Source: Solenopsis invicta (Eukaryota; Arthropoda; Insecta; Hymenoptera; Formicidae). From it: a DNA stretch of 64,000 nt. The translations under genes were made by a program, and so were the position numbers. The DNA lies in the NCBI RefSeq assembly GCF_016802725.1, contig NC_052668.1, forward strand, positions 434,001 through 498,000, in the 5' to 3' direction. Shown piece after piece: positions 34,143 to 44,731 of the stretch (position 1 is the stretch's first letter; the number at the start of each line of letters is the position of its first letter). The notes under the pieces were generated by a model. The model worked only from the letters and a program-made list of their open reading frames with translations, had not been told where the DNA came from and ran no database searches.

Positions 34143-34463
34143 ATGGAAACCAGTAATCATTCTTGTTTGTTAGTGCATCTCCTTCGTGGTCGAGAACTTG
34201 GATTTGATAACGCGCTTGCCTCTGATACAAGTAAATACTGTGCTACCTTAACACATCAACATGAAAATAGATTGTTTCGTTGTTCTCTACATGGCAGATA
34301 CCATTATCGTACATTTATTGATATATTAAATTATAATGGTAATTGTAATGATGAAATAATCTCAAAGCTTTATACGTGCAATCACATGATTCGTGGCAAG
34401 CTTTCTGACAAACATAGTGAAACTTCACCAGTGGAACTTCGTTATGATGCTATACTTCCTTAA
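34143..34463 (+). CDS. Hypothetical viral protein with Cys/His residues
   Basis: 106 codons, beginning METSNHSCLL, 39 nt after the previous stop and ending 32 nt before the polymerase frame opens. It contains CATLTHQHENRLFRCSLH and LYTCNHM, so a metal site is possible, but no family is recognised. It could be the remnant of a longer gene. Confidence 0.45.
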   Translation: METSNHSCLLVHLLRGRELGFDNALASDTSKYCATLTHQHENRLFRCSLHGRYHYRTFIDILNYNGNCNDEIISKLYTCNHMIRGKLSDKHSETSPVELRYDAILP

Positions 34464-34495
34464 CATGAAAATATTGTGATAAACATTTTTGAAAA

Positions 34496-35824
34496 ATGGA
34501 AAATAGTGAGCGAGTGGAACGTGAACTGCTCGAGCAATGCTCGCAGATTGCAAATTTAGTTGTTTCGAGTGGTTGCAACGATGCGACGAGTACCTCGCGC
34601 AGCTCGAAGAACATTGTAGTGCCAAACGTCCTCGACTCGCCGTGGGAAAAAGACAATCACTTGTGTCAAGAATCGCGCGACTCAAAGATGAAAAAGCGCA
34701 GTTAGAAAGACGTTTCATGCACGTTGGTGGCAATTATGCAAGTATTAGCGCTGATGATAAGAAATCGCTCGTATGGCGCGAGATCGAGACCGCGTTCAAG
34801 AATCGCATTGTGACTGGCGCTGTTATTAACATTGATTATATCGAGCCGCGACATTTTTTAGAGGACGCCAGTGATTTTGTGATTGAGCGAGTGCAAGACG
34901 CTATCGCGAAACATGATAGTGTAAAGGTAAACACCGTATTTAATGGTGAATATGTTAATAATCATGATGAACGTAATATTAAAAATATCGCTACGAGGAA
35001 CAATGAACTTTATCGATCGTCAAATTTGCGCGAGTGGTATCAGCAGAGTGTCATCGATGTCACGTTGGCGATGCTCGACGAGTTCCAAGAACGCGATAGC
35101 GGTTGGGCTCTTACGCGAATACTGAATTTAACGGTAAACATTAATAAACATAATCCCATGCATGCGGGATGTTGCATCGAATTGCCGCGGGGAATAAAGA
35201 ATAAACGTGCCGTGATTAATGTGCAATCGAAAGACAATGCGTGTCGGTAGTGGCCGCTCTGTACCCTCTCGAAAGACATGCAGACCGGGAGTCGTCATAT
35301 CCGCATTATTCGACTGTTTTAAATGTTAGTGACATAACATTTCCAATGAACATAAAAGACATTGGAAAATTTGAACGTTTGAACGACGTGTCGGTAAATG
35401 TGTACGGTACCGAATTCGACAGAAAAGAAAAGAAACTATGCATATTCCCGATAAGGCTCACCAAGGATAAGAAGGAGAAGCATGCCAATCTACTGTACTT
35501 GGAAGATGAACGTGATAACAGCCTCGGCCACTTTGCGTGGATTAAGAACCTGTCATGACTAATCAGTTCACAGCTGAGCAAAAACGAACACAAGAAATTC
35601 ATCTGTGATCGGTAAGTGTAATAATAAAATCTGTTAAAAAAAATATTTATCACTTATAAAAATTGTTTTAATTTAAAAAAATCGTCTTCTATTTTTTATA
35701 GTTGTCTGCATTACTTTAGCTCTGAAGAAAAGTTGCAGTCACACAAAGTGGATTGTCAGCAATTAAACGACTGCGCCGTTCTACTACCGAGCGAGGATAA
35801 CAAGTGGCTTGAATTCGATAATTA
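34496..35824 (+). pseudogene. polB: Protein-primed DNA polymerase B, N-terminal part (split gene)
   Basis: This part covers the region before the exonuclease domain. From 34,537 the frame encodes conserved segments such as WREIETAFKNRIVTGAVI, RDSGWALTRILNLTVN and VQSKDNAC. At about 35,240 the frame shifts and continues (LYPLERHADRESSYP ... HFAWIKNLS). A TGA at 35,556-35,558 interrupts it, then the frame runs into a GTAAGT donor at 35,612. A 90-nt AT-rich intron ends TTTTTATAG at 35,701, and the next exon (35,702 on) gives CLHYFSSEEKLQSH, a zinc-finger-like segment. The gene is then cut by the EnSpm-like insertion at 35,824. The frame at 34,496 (MENSERVERELLEQ) overlaps and may be the true start if one more frameshift occurred. 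Broken; shown as it stands. Confidence 0.8.
35612..35701 (+). other. Candidate 90-nt spliceosomal intron in polB
   Basis: GTAAGT at 35,612, an AT-rich interior with a T-rich tract, and TTTTTTATAG ending at 35,701. Its removal joins two conserved polymerase segments in frame between ICD and CLHYF. It contains stops in the coding frame and is not a multiple-of-three insertion that could be read through. Confidence 0.7.
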
Positions 35825-36100
35825 CCCTGGTAGAAATTGAATCGAATGGCTTGCTAGTCATGAGCTAATAAAGTTGTGTCATACATCATCACTGTCTAGT
35901 TGTTTTAGATAATGATGATCCAGTAATGTAACGCTTGCTTCGTCTAGTAGCTAGATGTAATAAATTAGCTAGTGACTGGATAAAAAAAATAGTTACATGT
36001 AAGCTGCTTAGTAACTTTATAAGAAATACTTCCTAATACCTATCTAGTGGCCACTAGATACAAAAAAAATAATATAAAATAAATTGTTTTCCTGTTTCTT
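35825..36100. repeat. Left subterminal CTAG-motif cluster of the EnSpm-like element
   Basis: CTAGT, CTAG and ACTAG occur repeatedly (GCTTGCTAGTCATG, GTCTAGTTG, CGTCTAGTAGCTAGATG, TAGCTAGTGACTGG, CTAGTGGCCACTAGAT). The partner cluster is at 54,640-54,990. In CACTA elements such subterminal repeats bind the transposase. Confidence 0.6.
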
Positions 36101-36189
36101 TTTTATTTTAGCACATTTTATTAATTTTAGGACATATTTATGCTAATTAATCTTTACTTATTAAATTTTTATTATATTATTTATTTACC

Positions 36190-36262
36190 TTTTTGCAACC
36201 TGTCTTACTGGTAGGTTTTGAACCGGGGACCTCAGCCTTGTACTCTATCCACTGCGCCACTT
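36190..36262 (-). repeat. tRNA-derived SINE-like fragment
   Basis: On the minus strand TGGCGCAGTGGATAGAG resembles an A box and GGTTCAAAACC a B box, 24 nt apart. No acceptor stem can be formed and the spacing is too short for a functional tRNA, so this is best read as a tRNA-derived SINE head or tRNA relic inside the EnSpm-like element. Between here and 37,564 I see no gene. Confidence 0.5.
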
Positions 36263-37564
36263 TGATTTATTAGCATACATGTCTTTTATTATCTACATAT
36301 ATTATAACTGCCGCAATTATGGTATTTTTAATAAATCAAATTAAGTTTTACGAAAGATACAAAATAATTAGAATCTAAAATTTAATATTCATTATTTTAA
36401 TATTAATATTTTATTTTACCATGACTCTAATGATTTACTTAAAGATTTGATTTGTTAGCGCTTATTAACATTTCGAATTGTTTATTCGATTCATTTATTA
36501 GGATAAATTATTCAAACAGTTTGAAGCATTTGTAGCGTTAAATTAATTATAACCTAAATCTTAAATCATTATTATCTAACAATTAATCGAGTTAATCTAG
36601 TAACAACCTAAACTTTACACAATTAGAAAAATTTTATGTTTAAATCTTGTATTTTTGATAGTTTTCCTCTATAGTAGTTTCTTTAGTTTTTAATATACCC
36701 TATTAGTTTGTCTTACTGAATAATACACATACGTATTATGTGCACTGCTTTATATAATATCATATATGAGCATATGGAAATTAAACATTATTATTATTAA
36801 ATTAAGCGAAGTTTTGAGAAGTCTACGCTCTAACAAAGAAAGAGAGGGGGGCTTTAATTTGATTAGCTTGCAACAGGAAAAAGATTGTTGCGAAACTATT
36901 CAATATATAATATAATGTAGGGACTTTCTAGTTTTGTGGCTCGCGACTGTCTAATTTCGTGGATCGCGACTGTCTTATTTTTTCATAGCTCGCGACAGTT
37001 ACGACTGTCGTCGTTGACTTTTGTTTGTGAGTTTCGTCGGTTGCTGGTTGACCTCATAACAGTAAGAGTGATCGTAATACCAGGAAAAAGCGCGGTTAGA
37101 AGTGCTGATGCAGTGCACCTCAAGTGTTTACACCATTAAGATTTTGCATCCCACAGTTAGATTTCGCATTCCACATATTATACAAGATTTCACATTAAAT
37201 TCCGATAAGATTCTGGCTGGATTGGAGCTTCGTACGAAGCCTGTAGCCATTTAACAGAGATTGAACGAACGAACGAACGTTTACGAGTTTTGTCATTGTG
37301 TAAGCGTGTTCAGACGTGCGTGGTAAGTTATGCAATGATATTTGGTTTTTTATTTATGCAGAAGTACTAAAGGTAAGTACTAAGTAAGTACTTTAATTCT
37401 TTACTAAGACCGTATTCCGCATATATCCCAAGAATTTATTGCTATTCTGAGTAGTACTCTAATTTTTTAATCAATGCATATTAACGTATACATTTTTTAA
37501 TTTGCTCTTTATTAGTTCTTATAAATTGTTCATAGAGCTTTATACAAGAATTTATTGATTTTAG

Positions 37565-39715
37565 ATGTCCGAAATAAAAAAGAAAAAGCTCTTTCGCATC
37601 GTTAATTTTACTGATAATTTATCGGATAAAGGCAAAAAGTGTATAGACTGTGTGCCATTAAAATGGATATCGTCTAATGAAACAGGCCAAATGACGAAGT
37701 TTATGCCTCCCCCTTACACACCAAAAAGGTGTAGTACATTACATAGATTAACGAAAAATAATGAAGATGCACCAAGCAAATGGCCAAGTTATCCTATAGA
37801 TATACTCGGAAGTGCAGGTATATTTTTATTTATATTAACCTATTTATATTATCTTATTTATTTAAAAATAATTTATGTGCTAAGTATTAAAAACAATTAA
37901 AGTTAGAAAATGTGCTACATATTCCTAATAACAACTGATTTTATATATGTTTTACGATTTTCTAAACGATTATAAGACATTAGACATATTTAGGAAACAT
38001 ACATAAAATGTATATAAATCACTATGTATTATTATGAATTCCTTCTTGCTGCAAATTTTTTTATAAAGACTGATATATTCCATTTTTTAAGGTACTTATC
38101 GCAAAGTTTTATTAAAGATGGAAAAATTAAAACATGACAACTGCGTATATACTACAGATATAGAAGAAGGAACTGTGCAAAGAAAAGGAATAGAAAAAAA
38201 GAACAGAATGACATTGGTGCAGTATACGATTTAAATGGAAAATTGGCGAAACAAAATAATTCTTCATCTAGTGGTAATTATGTCACTTTATTTTATAATT
38301 TTTTGTTATTTATATGCAATCTTTGCTAATGGTATATTATAAATATTGATAAATAACTTAAATTATATTTTATATTTGTGTATGCAATGAGGTAGAAATT
38401 GATGTACGCTGTTCTCTATTATTACATTAATATTCATATTATGTTTTAGAAAAAGAGGATTCAATGAGTGACTGTGACTCATTGTCAGATAAATCTTCAG
38501 TATATGGGTCAAAACGTAAAAAATTACATCACAATATTGAAAAAGAAGACAGTAATCCTAAAAGTATAATTGGCTTAATATTTATTACACAATCTAATTA
38601 TTACAGTTTTATTATTTCTTCTTGGAAATTCATAAAATAGCTAAATATAAACATATATGTATATATTCTTTTAGAACTGTCAGCAGATATTTCAACTCCA
38701 ACACATTCTAAAGTTGCCAAAAATATAAAAAGTTTAACATCTAACATTGCAACGTCTTCACATGTTATTAATTGTAAGAATCTATAATTCTATAATTTTA
38801 ATTTATATTACCCGTAAATAGATATTTCATGGATTTTATAACAATTTTTATTTTTGTTTTTATTACATGTATTTTTGTATTTTTCAGATTTAGAACGTAT
38901 ATTAACAGAGGTGCAAGGCTTTAAGTATGACCAACAACTAATTCGAAATGATATTCAAACATTAAAAACTAATTTACAACAGTATATTATAAGACAAAAC
39001 GTGAGAAACACAGACATACATAATATTGTAGTAAACTGGACTACAGAAAATAATATTACATGGCCTTTGAAGACGAAAGAACAGTACGACAAGCTTAACG
39101 AATTATTAAGTAATGAAGAAATTCGTAAAGACTTTGTATGTTGTTTACAACAATTGAGTAATCTTATGCTTTTTCTACTTGTATTGTTCTTATAATATAA
39201 AATAAAATTTCAGATGGCTACAATTGAATTCATCATCGACTCTAGAACACCAATATCAAAAAATTTGCTTGCTATTATTCGAAAATTTCTTCATAAAGAT
39301 TTAGCATCAAAATTTAATTGTGTGAAAGTAACTAATGATAAATTCACGTTAAAACCATCTAATTTTTACAACTGTATAATAGGTAATGTATATATGTTAT
39401 TATGTTAATAATAAATAGATATTTAAAATAATGCTTATAATATTATTCATTTTAGAAGTGGTTATGGCAAAAAGTGTACGTGGAAGCTTGCAAGAAATAA
39501 TTTCAGAAAAAGCATTAGATAAATTAATAGGAGTTATATTGACAAACTCCAAAGATTGGGAGAAAGGAAGAGCTAAAAAAATTAATAATAATGTGGAAGA
39601 AAGACTAGAAATTCTTCAAGAAACAGTAGAACAAGTCGAAGAAAATATGATCATCGAAAAATATTTAGATGATACTATAAACAATGCAACTATATTAATA
39701 TCTCATATTGAATAG
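37565..39715 (+). CDS. EnSpm-associated DUF4806-like protein, multi-exon
   Basis: A spliced gene can be drawn with candidate exons at 37,565-37,816, about 38,092-38,270, about 38,449-38,570, about 38,674-38,773, 38,888-39,137, 39,214-39,380 and 39,456-39,715, joined at GT/AG sites. The N-terminus (SEIKKKKLFRIVNF ... CVPLKWIS ... PPPYTP) looks like the small DNA-binding head found in this group. The C-terminal half (ITWPLKTKEQYDKLNELL, then IRKFLHKDLASKF and the terminal coiled coil) resembles DUF4806, which accompanies Tnp2-type transposases in ant and hydra EnSpm elements. Exon 2 appears to need a frameshift, so the copy may be dead. The exact role in transposition is unknown. Confidence 0.5.
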
Positions 39716-39976
39716 CCTACAAATTCAAAAGTAAAGAATAAGCAACTTAAATATAGTTTTATAAAAATGCAATACAAGTTGACTAATTTCAATTAGATGT
39801 ATAAGAAAGTTAATGAATACAAAAATTAATATATAAAAACATATTAAAATATAAAAAAAGATAAAAAAATTGATATTGCATACTTAGTTTTAATTGTTTA
39901 AAAGATTTTTAACATATTGAAATATTTAGTTTTTTTATAATGTGTTGCCGTTTTTAAATGTTTTTTACTTATACAT

Positions 39977-42321
39977 TCAGTGAAGTAAAGGTATAGCAAA
40001 TATTTTTTCAAGTTCGATATTGTTTTTATATGGTATCCGCATTTGAATCATTTTATGTTCGATGTCTTTTAATTTGAACACAACAATTTCTTTGGATGGT
40101 TTTTTTTTTAATTGCCACATGTGCAAATCTGCAGAATTTGTAGGATATTCAAAAATAGGTTTTTTTTTATTCCAACGCATGCCAGTTATTTCTATATTAT
40201 CTTCGCACTCACAATGATAACCTAAACTAACTATTTTTACAATGTTACAATCTTTTAACATGAACAAATCATTTGGTTGTTTTGTAGTAATAAGAAAATG
40301 TTGATACTTTAATTTTAATAGCAATTTATGATTGTTATCAATGTTTTTCTGCTTCAAAATAAATAATTTCGGTGAAAATACTGTTTTCATATTAATAATG
40401 TTAATTTCCTCCAAACGTCGACATATTTGAGCTAATGGCTTATTACCTGAACGTAATAATTTTTTTATTGAACCCAATTGATTTTCAAAAGGAAATGCTG
40501 ATATTTCATTGAGAGTGCAATTATTTATTCTAACATCGTCTGCTAAATGTAAAAGATAGTGTGCATTTAATACATGAGATTTTTCTCCATAAAACGTAGG
40601 TAAAAGTAAAAAAAAATTGTTTTAAATAAGATTTAGCGGTATCACAAAATTTTTGTGCAAAGTCTTTCATACATAAAATTCGTAAGGCAATACTGAAGAG
40701 TAAAAAATGACTATACAAATCTCTACTTAAAATTCCCTTAAATATTATAGGACCAGAGTATAGAGCAATAAAGCGAAGTTCTGAAGCTTTTAAATTTGGA
40801 ATAAATGGCCGAGGTTTTCTTGGGAATTCATAAGGCACAAAAGATTTTAAATGTATTATTCGGTTAAATAATTTTTGGCGAAGACTCGACTTAAGTTTTA
40901 CAGCGGTTTTGTTGAATATCAAATCCATTACATAAAATTTTTTTGTGACTCCCAAACAACACATATGCATATAATCTAAGGGGAAGGCGTAGATCATATC
41001 AATTGGAGGCTGTATATGTAATAACGGTGATGAATTAATATGATGTTCTTTTTGTTGCTGCTGTCTGAATGATTGATCTGATCTTTCAATACTATTAGGA
41101 TCCGGATAAATAACGCGTTGATTTGGATATGTCATACGTTTCCCATAAACTTCACACTGTTCACAAGCAGCATATCCTCCGTGTCCTTTGATTTGTTTTA
41201 AAAACTTTCTAGCCGGAATATCACAAATAATATGTTTTAATTGTACTGCATATTTCGTCTCATCGATGTTTATGCTATTCTTTTGCAGTAGATTTATTTC
41301 TTGAATAAAATCATTCATGTACTCTTCAATATTACCAGGTTTTGTTTCTCCGTAATACATCGCTACAACAAAAGGAGAATATATATCTGGGTTGTGAAAA
41401 ACTTTGCATAATATAGGCCATAATTGTTTGGTGCTGGAAGTATATGGAGAAGCTCCATCAACATTTACTTGGAGATATATAATACTCTTTTGATGTACAT
41501 TTTTATCAATGCACACATTGAGACCTTTTGCAATTCCCAAATAAACATATTCACCGATATCATCACCTGTTCCTTTCATTGGTTTTACATTATATACAGC
41601 TTTTGATGTGTTTAAAAAAATTTTACCAAACTTGGGAAGTTTGGGTAAAAGCCTTTTCCGTAGTATTTTTAACAGACCATCAAGATGTACTAATGGAATA
41701 TTACATTGTACAGCCCATTTCTGCAATTCCTTAATTTCAGGATCATCTTGTGGCTTCTTACTGTTTTCATTAGTTTTTGAATCATTATTAATGTTTTTGT
41801 CATTATCATCTTCGATATTATTATTATTGATATTATTAAAATCAATGTTTGCAGATTGGATTACAGCATCGTTTAAAGAGGAATCATTTAATGTATTTAC
41901 ATTATTTCGTTCTTTGAATGTTTGAGTATTTTCAAGCTCATATGGGCAATTTGTTCCACCATCTTCATCTCTGTAACAATAATTTAATATAAATATAATA
42001 GACAAGGAAAATGTTTTGATCATTTTTATTTAGAATGATTTATGTGTATTCCATTAAAAGTTAATTTACCATAAGTTGTAATATACATATATCTATAAAT
42101 AAAACATTTAAGACAAATATTTTATGTAAATTGTAATATAAAAAGGAAAATAATAAAAAAAAATTTTTTTAATTAATTTTGTAAAATTTGATTTAATGCA
42201 ATGATTACATTCAAACAATATTGTACTTACGTGAAGAACCATGACGTGTAATGTTCGCTAATTTAGAACGAATAAATCGATGTTTCCGAACACGCTCACG
42301 TATCTTTTCTCGCCTATTCAT
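39977..42321 (-). pseudogene. Tnp2-like transposase of the EnSpm-like element, one frameshift
   Basis: Exon 1 (42,321-42,231) encodes a basic N-terminus MNRREKIRERVRKHRF and ends GTAAGT. Exon 2 starts at 41,970 after ATTGTTACAG. The body has an acidic Asn-rich linker, then LPKFGKIFLNT and a catalytic-type segment IIYLQVNVDGASPY. CDIPARKFLKQIKGHGGY, a Cys pair CEQCEVYGK, FPLDYMHMCCLGVTKKF and RFIALYSGPIIFKG follow. Near 40,620-40,600 a T-run shifts the frame, and the C-terminal third continues in the frame starting 40,477 (SIKKLLRSGNKPLAQI) to 39,977. It is transcribed convergently toward the DUF4806-like gene. The transposase would cut the CCCTGG ends. Same family as the pseudogene at 25,390-27,300. 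Confidence 0.75.
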
Positions 42322-42635
42322 CTTTTATTAGTGTTTTACAGCCAAATAGATCGTTATACACAATTTAACCAATGTACAGAGAAATGACAGAGAAAGTAAG
42401 GTTATGTGACTTTAAAATTCATAATGTTTTATGAGATATGTATATAGAGATAATAAGCTATTGTTACGTCCCGACCGAGCGCGGTCCCCCGTTGGGCGGA
42501 ATACGCGCGTTTCGGCGAAACTGGCTGTTTCGAAGCCTAGGCTCCGGGGTCTCCACAGCCCAGGAGTGGATCGCGTATCCGGCGGCGGGCCCGATTCTCC
42601 GCGACCGGTGGCTAAGAGGGGAGGGTTTTATAGTC

Positions 42636-43040
42636 TTAAAAGGTGTGTCGCGAGAGCGCAAGTATGGTTGCGTCAGGATCGTTCCAGGGACTATCTCCCT
42701 CTCGGATTAGATACGTTATGAAGTCTTCCAACTCGTGGGGACAACGGTCGCAATCGAGAGGGTGACGGCGGGCAGCTACAGGCGCGTGACAGTAGTCGCA
42801 CTTTTGCGGATTATATGAATGGCCGAGGTGTATGTAGTGCGTTGTTACCCCGAGATAATTTCCCTTTTCGGTACTTGAATATTTGCCTTTGCACTCAAGG
42901 CAAACTATTGTTGATTCATTGTCATCACGAAAATACAGAGAAGTTACGCACCGGGCACTACGTAACCATGTACTGAACGTGCGATTCGTTTCGCGTTGGA
43001 CACGAGCCGAGTAAATGGCAATGCGCGGCGGGGGGCACAT
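42636..43040 (-). CDS. LTR-encoded Cys-rich protein A (3' LTR copy)
   Basis: 134 codons, identical in translation to 52,615-53,019. Three Cys pairs (CLEC, CDYC and CDRC) plus CPHEL and an upstream WLRSARCVTSLYF segment suggest a zinc-binding fold. Its segment order matches protein B in the neighbouring frame (WL-x-S..C, T-I-x-C-x2-C-x-GK, C-x2-C, C-x2-C), so the two look like tandem duplicates. No known family recognised. Confidence 0.55.
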   Translation of the reverse strand: MCPPPRIAIYSARVQRETNRTFSTWLRSARCVTSLYFRDDNESTIVCLECKGKYSSTEKGNYLGVTTHYIHLGHSYNPQKCDYCHAPVAARRHPLDCDRCPHELEDFITYLIREGDSPWNDPDATILALSRHTF

Positions 43041-43064
43041 GCTTTAATTTAGCGTATACGGTTA

Positions 43065-43457
43065 TTACTCCTCGGGAAATGAACACTCGCACGATTCTTC
43101 AATTTCTATCACGGTAGGCTCGATTTTAAGGTACGGCTTGTCGTCCGAATCAAATAAATGCCGCGCAAGGTCAGTTAGTGCTTCATAGCACTCGGTGCAG
43201 GCGACCGCGGTTTCGGGGTATGATATTAGAGTGCGGCACGATGAGCACCATACGCATTCGTCCCCGCCGATAATTAAGCGATGGCGAGTGACGGAATCAT
43301 AATATACGCGGTCGCGTTCGGATGTTTTACCGTAGCAGTCGCGGCAAATTATAGTCTGGCTTAGTTGGTGTCGGTAAAAACTGGCTAGGCTACAAACCCC
43401 GGAGTGTAACCAGCGGAAATAAGGGGTCGCGGTCGAGAGGTACGAATCATGTGACAT
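43065..43457 (-). CDS. LTR-encoded Cys-rich protein B (3' LTR copy)
   Basis: 130 codons, identical in translation to 53,044-53,436. Cys pairs are CRDC, CSSC and CTEC, with VWCSSCRTL, and an acidic tail (IEEIEESCECSFPEE-like). It ends 24 nt before frame A starts. Paralogous in layout to protein A. As the 3' LTR copy it would be expressed only from a transcript reading into or starting in this LTR. Confidence 0.55.
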   Translation of the reverse strand: MSHDSYLSTATPYFRWLHSGVCSLASFYRHQLSQTIICRDCYGKTSERDRVYYDSVTRHRLIIGGDECVWCSSCRTLISYPETAVACTECYEALTDLARHLFDSDDKPYLKIEPTVIEIEESCECSFPEE

Positions 43458-44531
43458 GCCTTATTGGGGTGTTGCGACTTAGCTTTGAGATGGCGGCTGC
43501 TCGTGGGACTGCTGCCTGTGCCTGGGTGATCGCACTGGTTCGGTGATGACTGTCCTCGTCCTTCTTGGCTGTCTGGTTGTCTTCGGGCCTCGATCGCAAT
43601 ACTTTTGCCTGTGCACTACACTCGCGGTATCGCATGCATGAGGATGGGTGGTAGCAGGATATTGAGCAAAGCGTTTTAGCGTGTAGGTTACAATTTATTA
43701 ATGTAAGCGTAAGGAAGAAAAGCAACACAACTTATTTGAACTATAACTACGTTATACATAGGATTAGAATTGAATTTAGTGTTAGACAATTAAGGTTAGC
43801 CTCGATTTAATGTTAGCGCTGATCTAGAGTCTGACTTTGAATTAGGAGTGGAATGAGAGTGGATCACTGTACCGGGTAACGCGGACTAGTAGCTCGGGCA
43901 GAACTCGGTCGCTACGGTTGCGACACGGAACTGTTCCGGCTATACTGACTCGACTGAACTAACTCACTCTCCGAACCAAGCATTGCATCCCTATTTATAC
44001 AATTCTTTAGACAAAACTGGCGGCAAGTCGACACCCTCGGTGGGGTTTTATGTTGGTGCGTCCACCACTCAAAATCATTTAATAAAGAAACTCGAATTCT
44101 ATTGGCTCTTAAGTGCCGTGCGAGTGGGCCTTCCCATCGCGACTATTCGGCACCGGAAAATGTCAGAAAAACACGTCAGTTCGCCCCCCTATGGTTTAAC
44201 AACCGCGCGGCAGATTTCTCTGTCGCGACACTCCGTCGCTGGAATTGTTAAGGCGACATAGGGTTATGGACGTCTTATGGCTTACGACTGTGCGTACAGT
44301 TGCTCTGTCGCCGAGGAGGAGAGAAAAAAAAAGGGTTAGGGTACCATGAAGTTTTGAGTTTTATAATTTACTGGCCGTGCGTGCAGATTGCTCTGTCGCG
44401 ACAGTCCGGCACCAGAAAAGAAAATATAAAGGATGCGACCTGACGATTTATTGCTACCGAATGCCGACTCGTCGTCTGTGTAATGTCAATGCCGAACGAA
44501 AAATTGAGACCGTGGCGTCGCGGACGTGACA

Positions 44532-44542
44532 CCCCCCCTCTT
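44532..44542 (-). promoter_or_regulatory. Gypsy polypurine tract
   Basis: Minus strand AAGAGGGGGGG immediately before the TG of the 3' LTR. A separate 21-nt T-run (poly-A on the minus strand) lies at 44,713-44,733 just after the env stop. Confidence 0.8.
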
Positions 44543-44731
44543 GGGGAAAAGAAAAATGTTGAATGCAAGTTTCAACATTTTTCTTGCACTAACGATAGAG
44601 GATAATTTATCATGCTGAAGGGCGCTTAATTTTAGGGTAGAAACGTGGACAATTAGAGATAAGAATTAGCTTATTTACAATTGATTTCGGAACGATTATT
44701 ACAATCTCTCTCTTTTTTTTTTTTTTTTTTT

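Larger units (their letters stand above)
42462..44531 (-). repeat. Gypsy 3' LTR
   Basis: 2,070 bp; minus strand reads TGTCACGTCCGCGACG ... GGTCGGGACGTAACA. A TATA box TATAAATAG lies at 43,999-43,991, about 530 bp into the LTR. Two Cys-rich frames and a 93-codon frame lie downstream of it. It lacks a 10-bp segment present in the 5' LTR near 52,550. Confidence 0.95.

Noticed and set aside
36190..36262. Functional tRNA gene on minus
   Set aside because: A and B boxes are too close and no acceptor stem or normal anticodon arm can be drawn.
43983..44261. 92-codon plus-strand frame in both Gypsy LTRs
   Set aside because: Antisense to the LTR promoter region, no motif; persists only because the LTRs are near identical.
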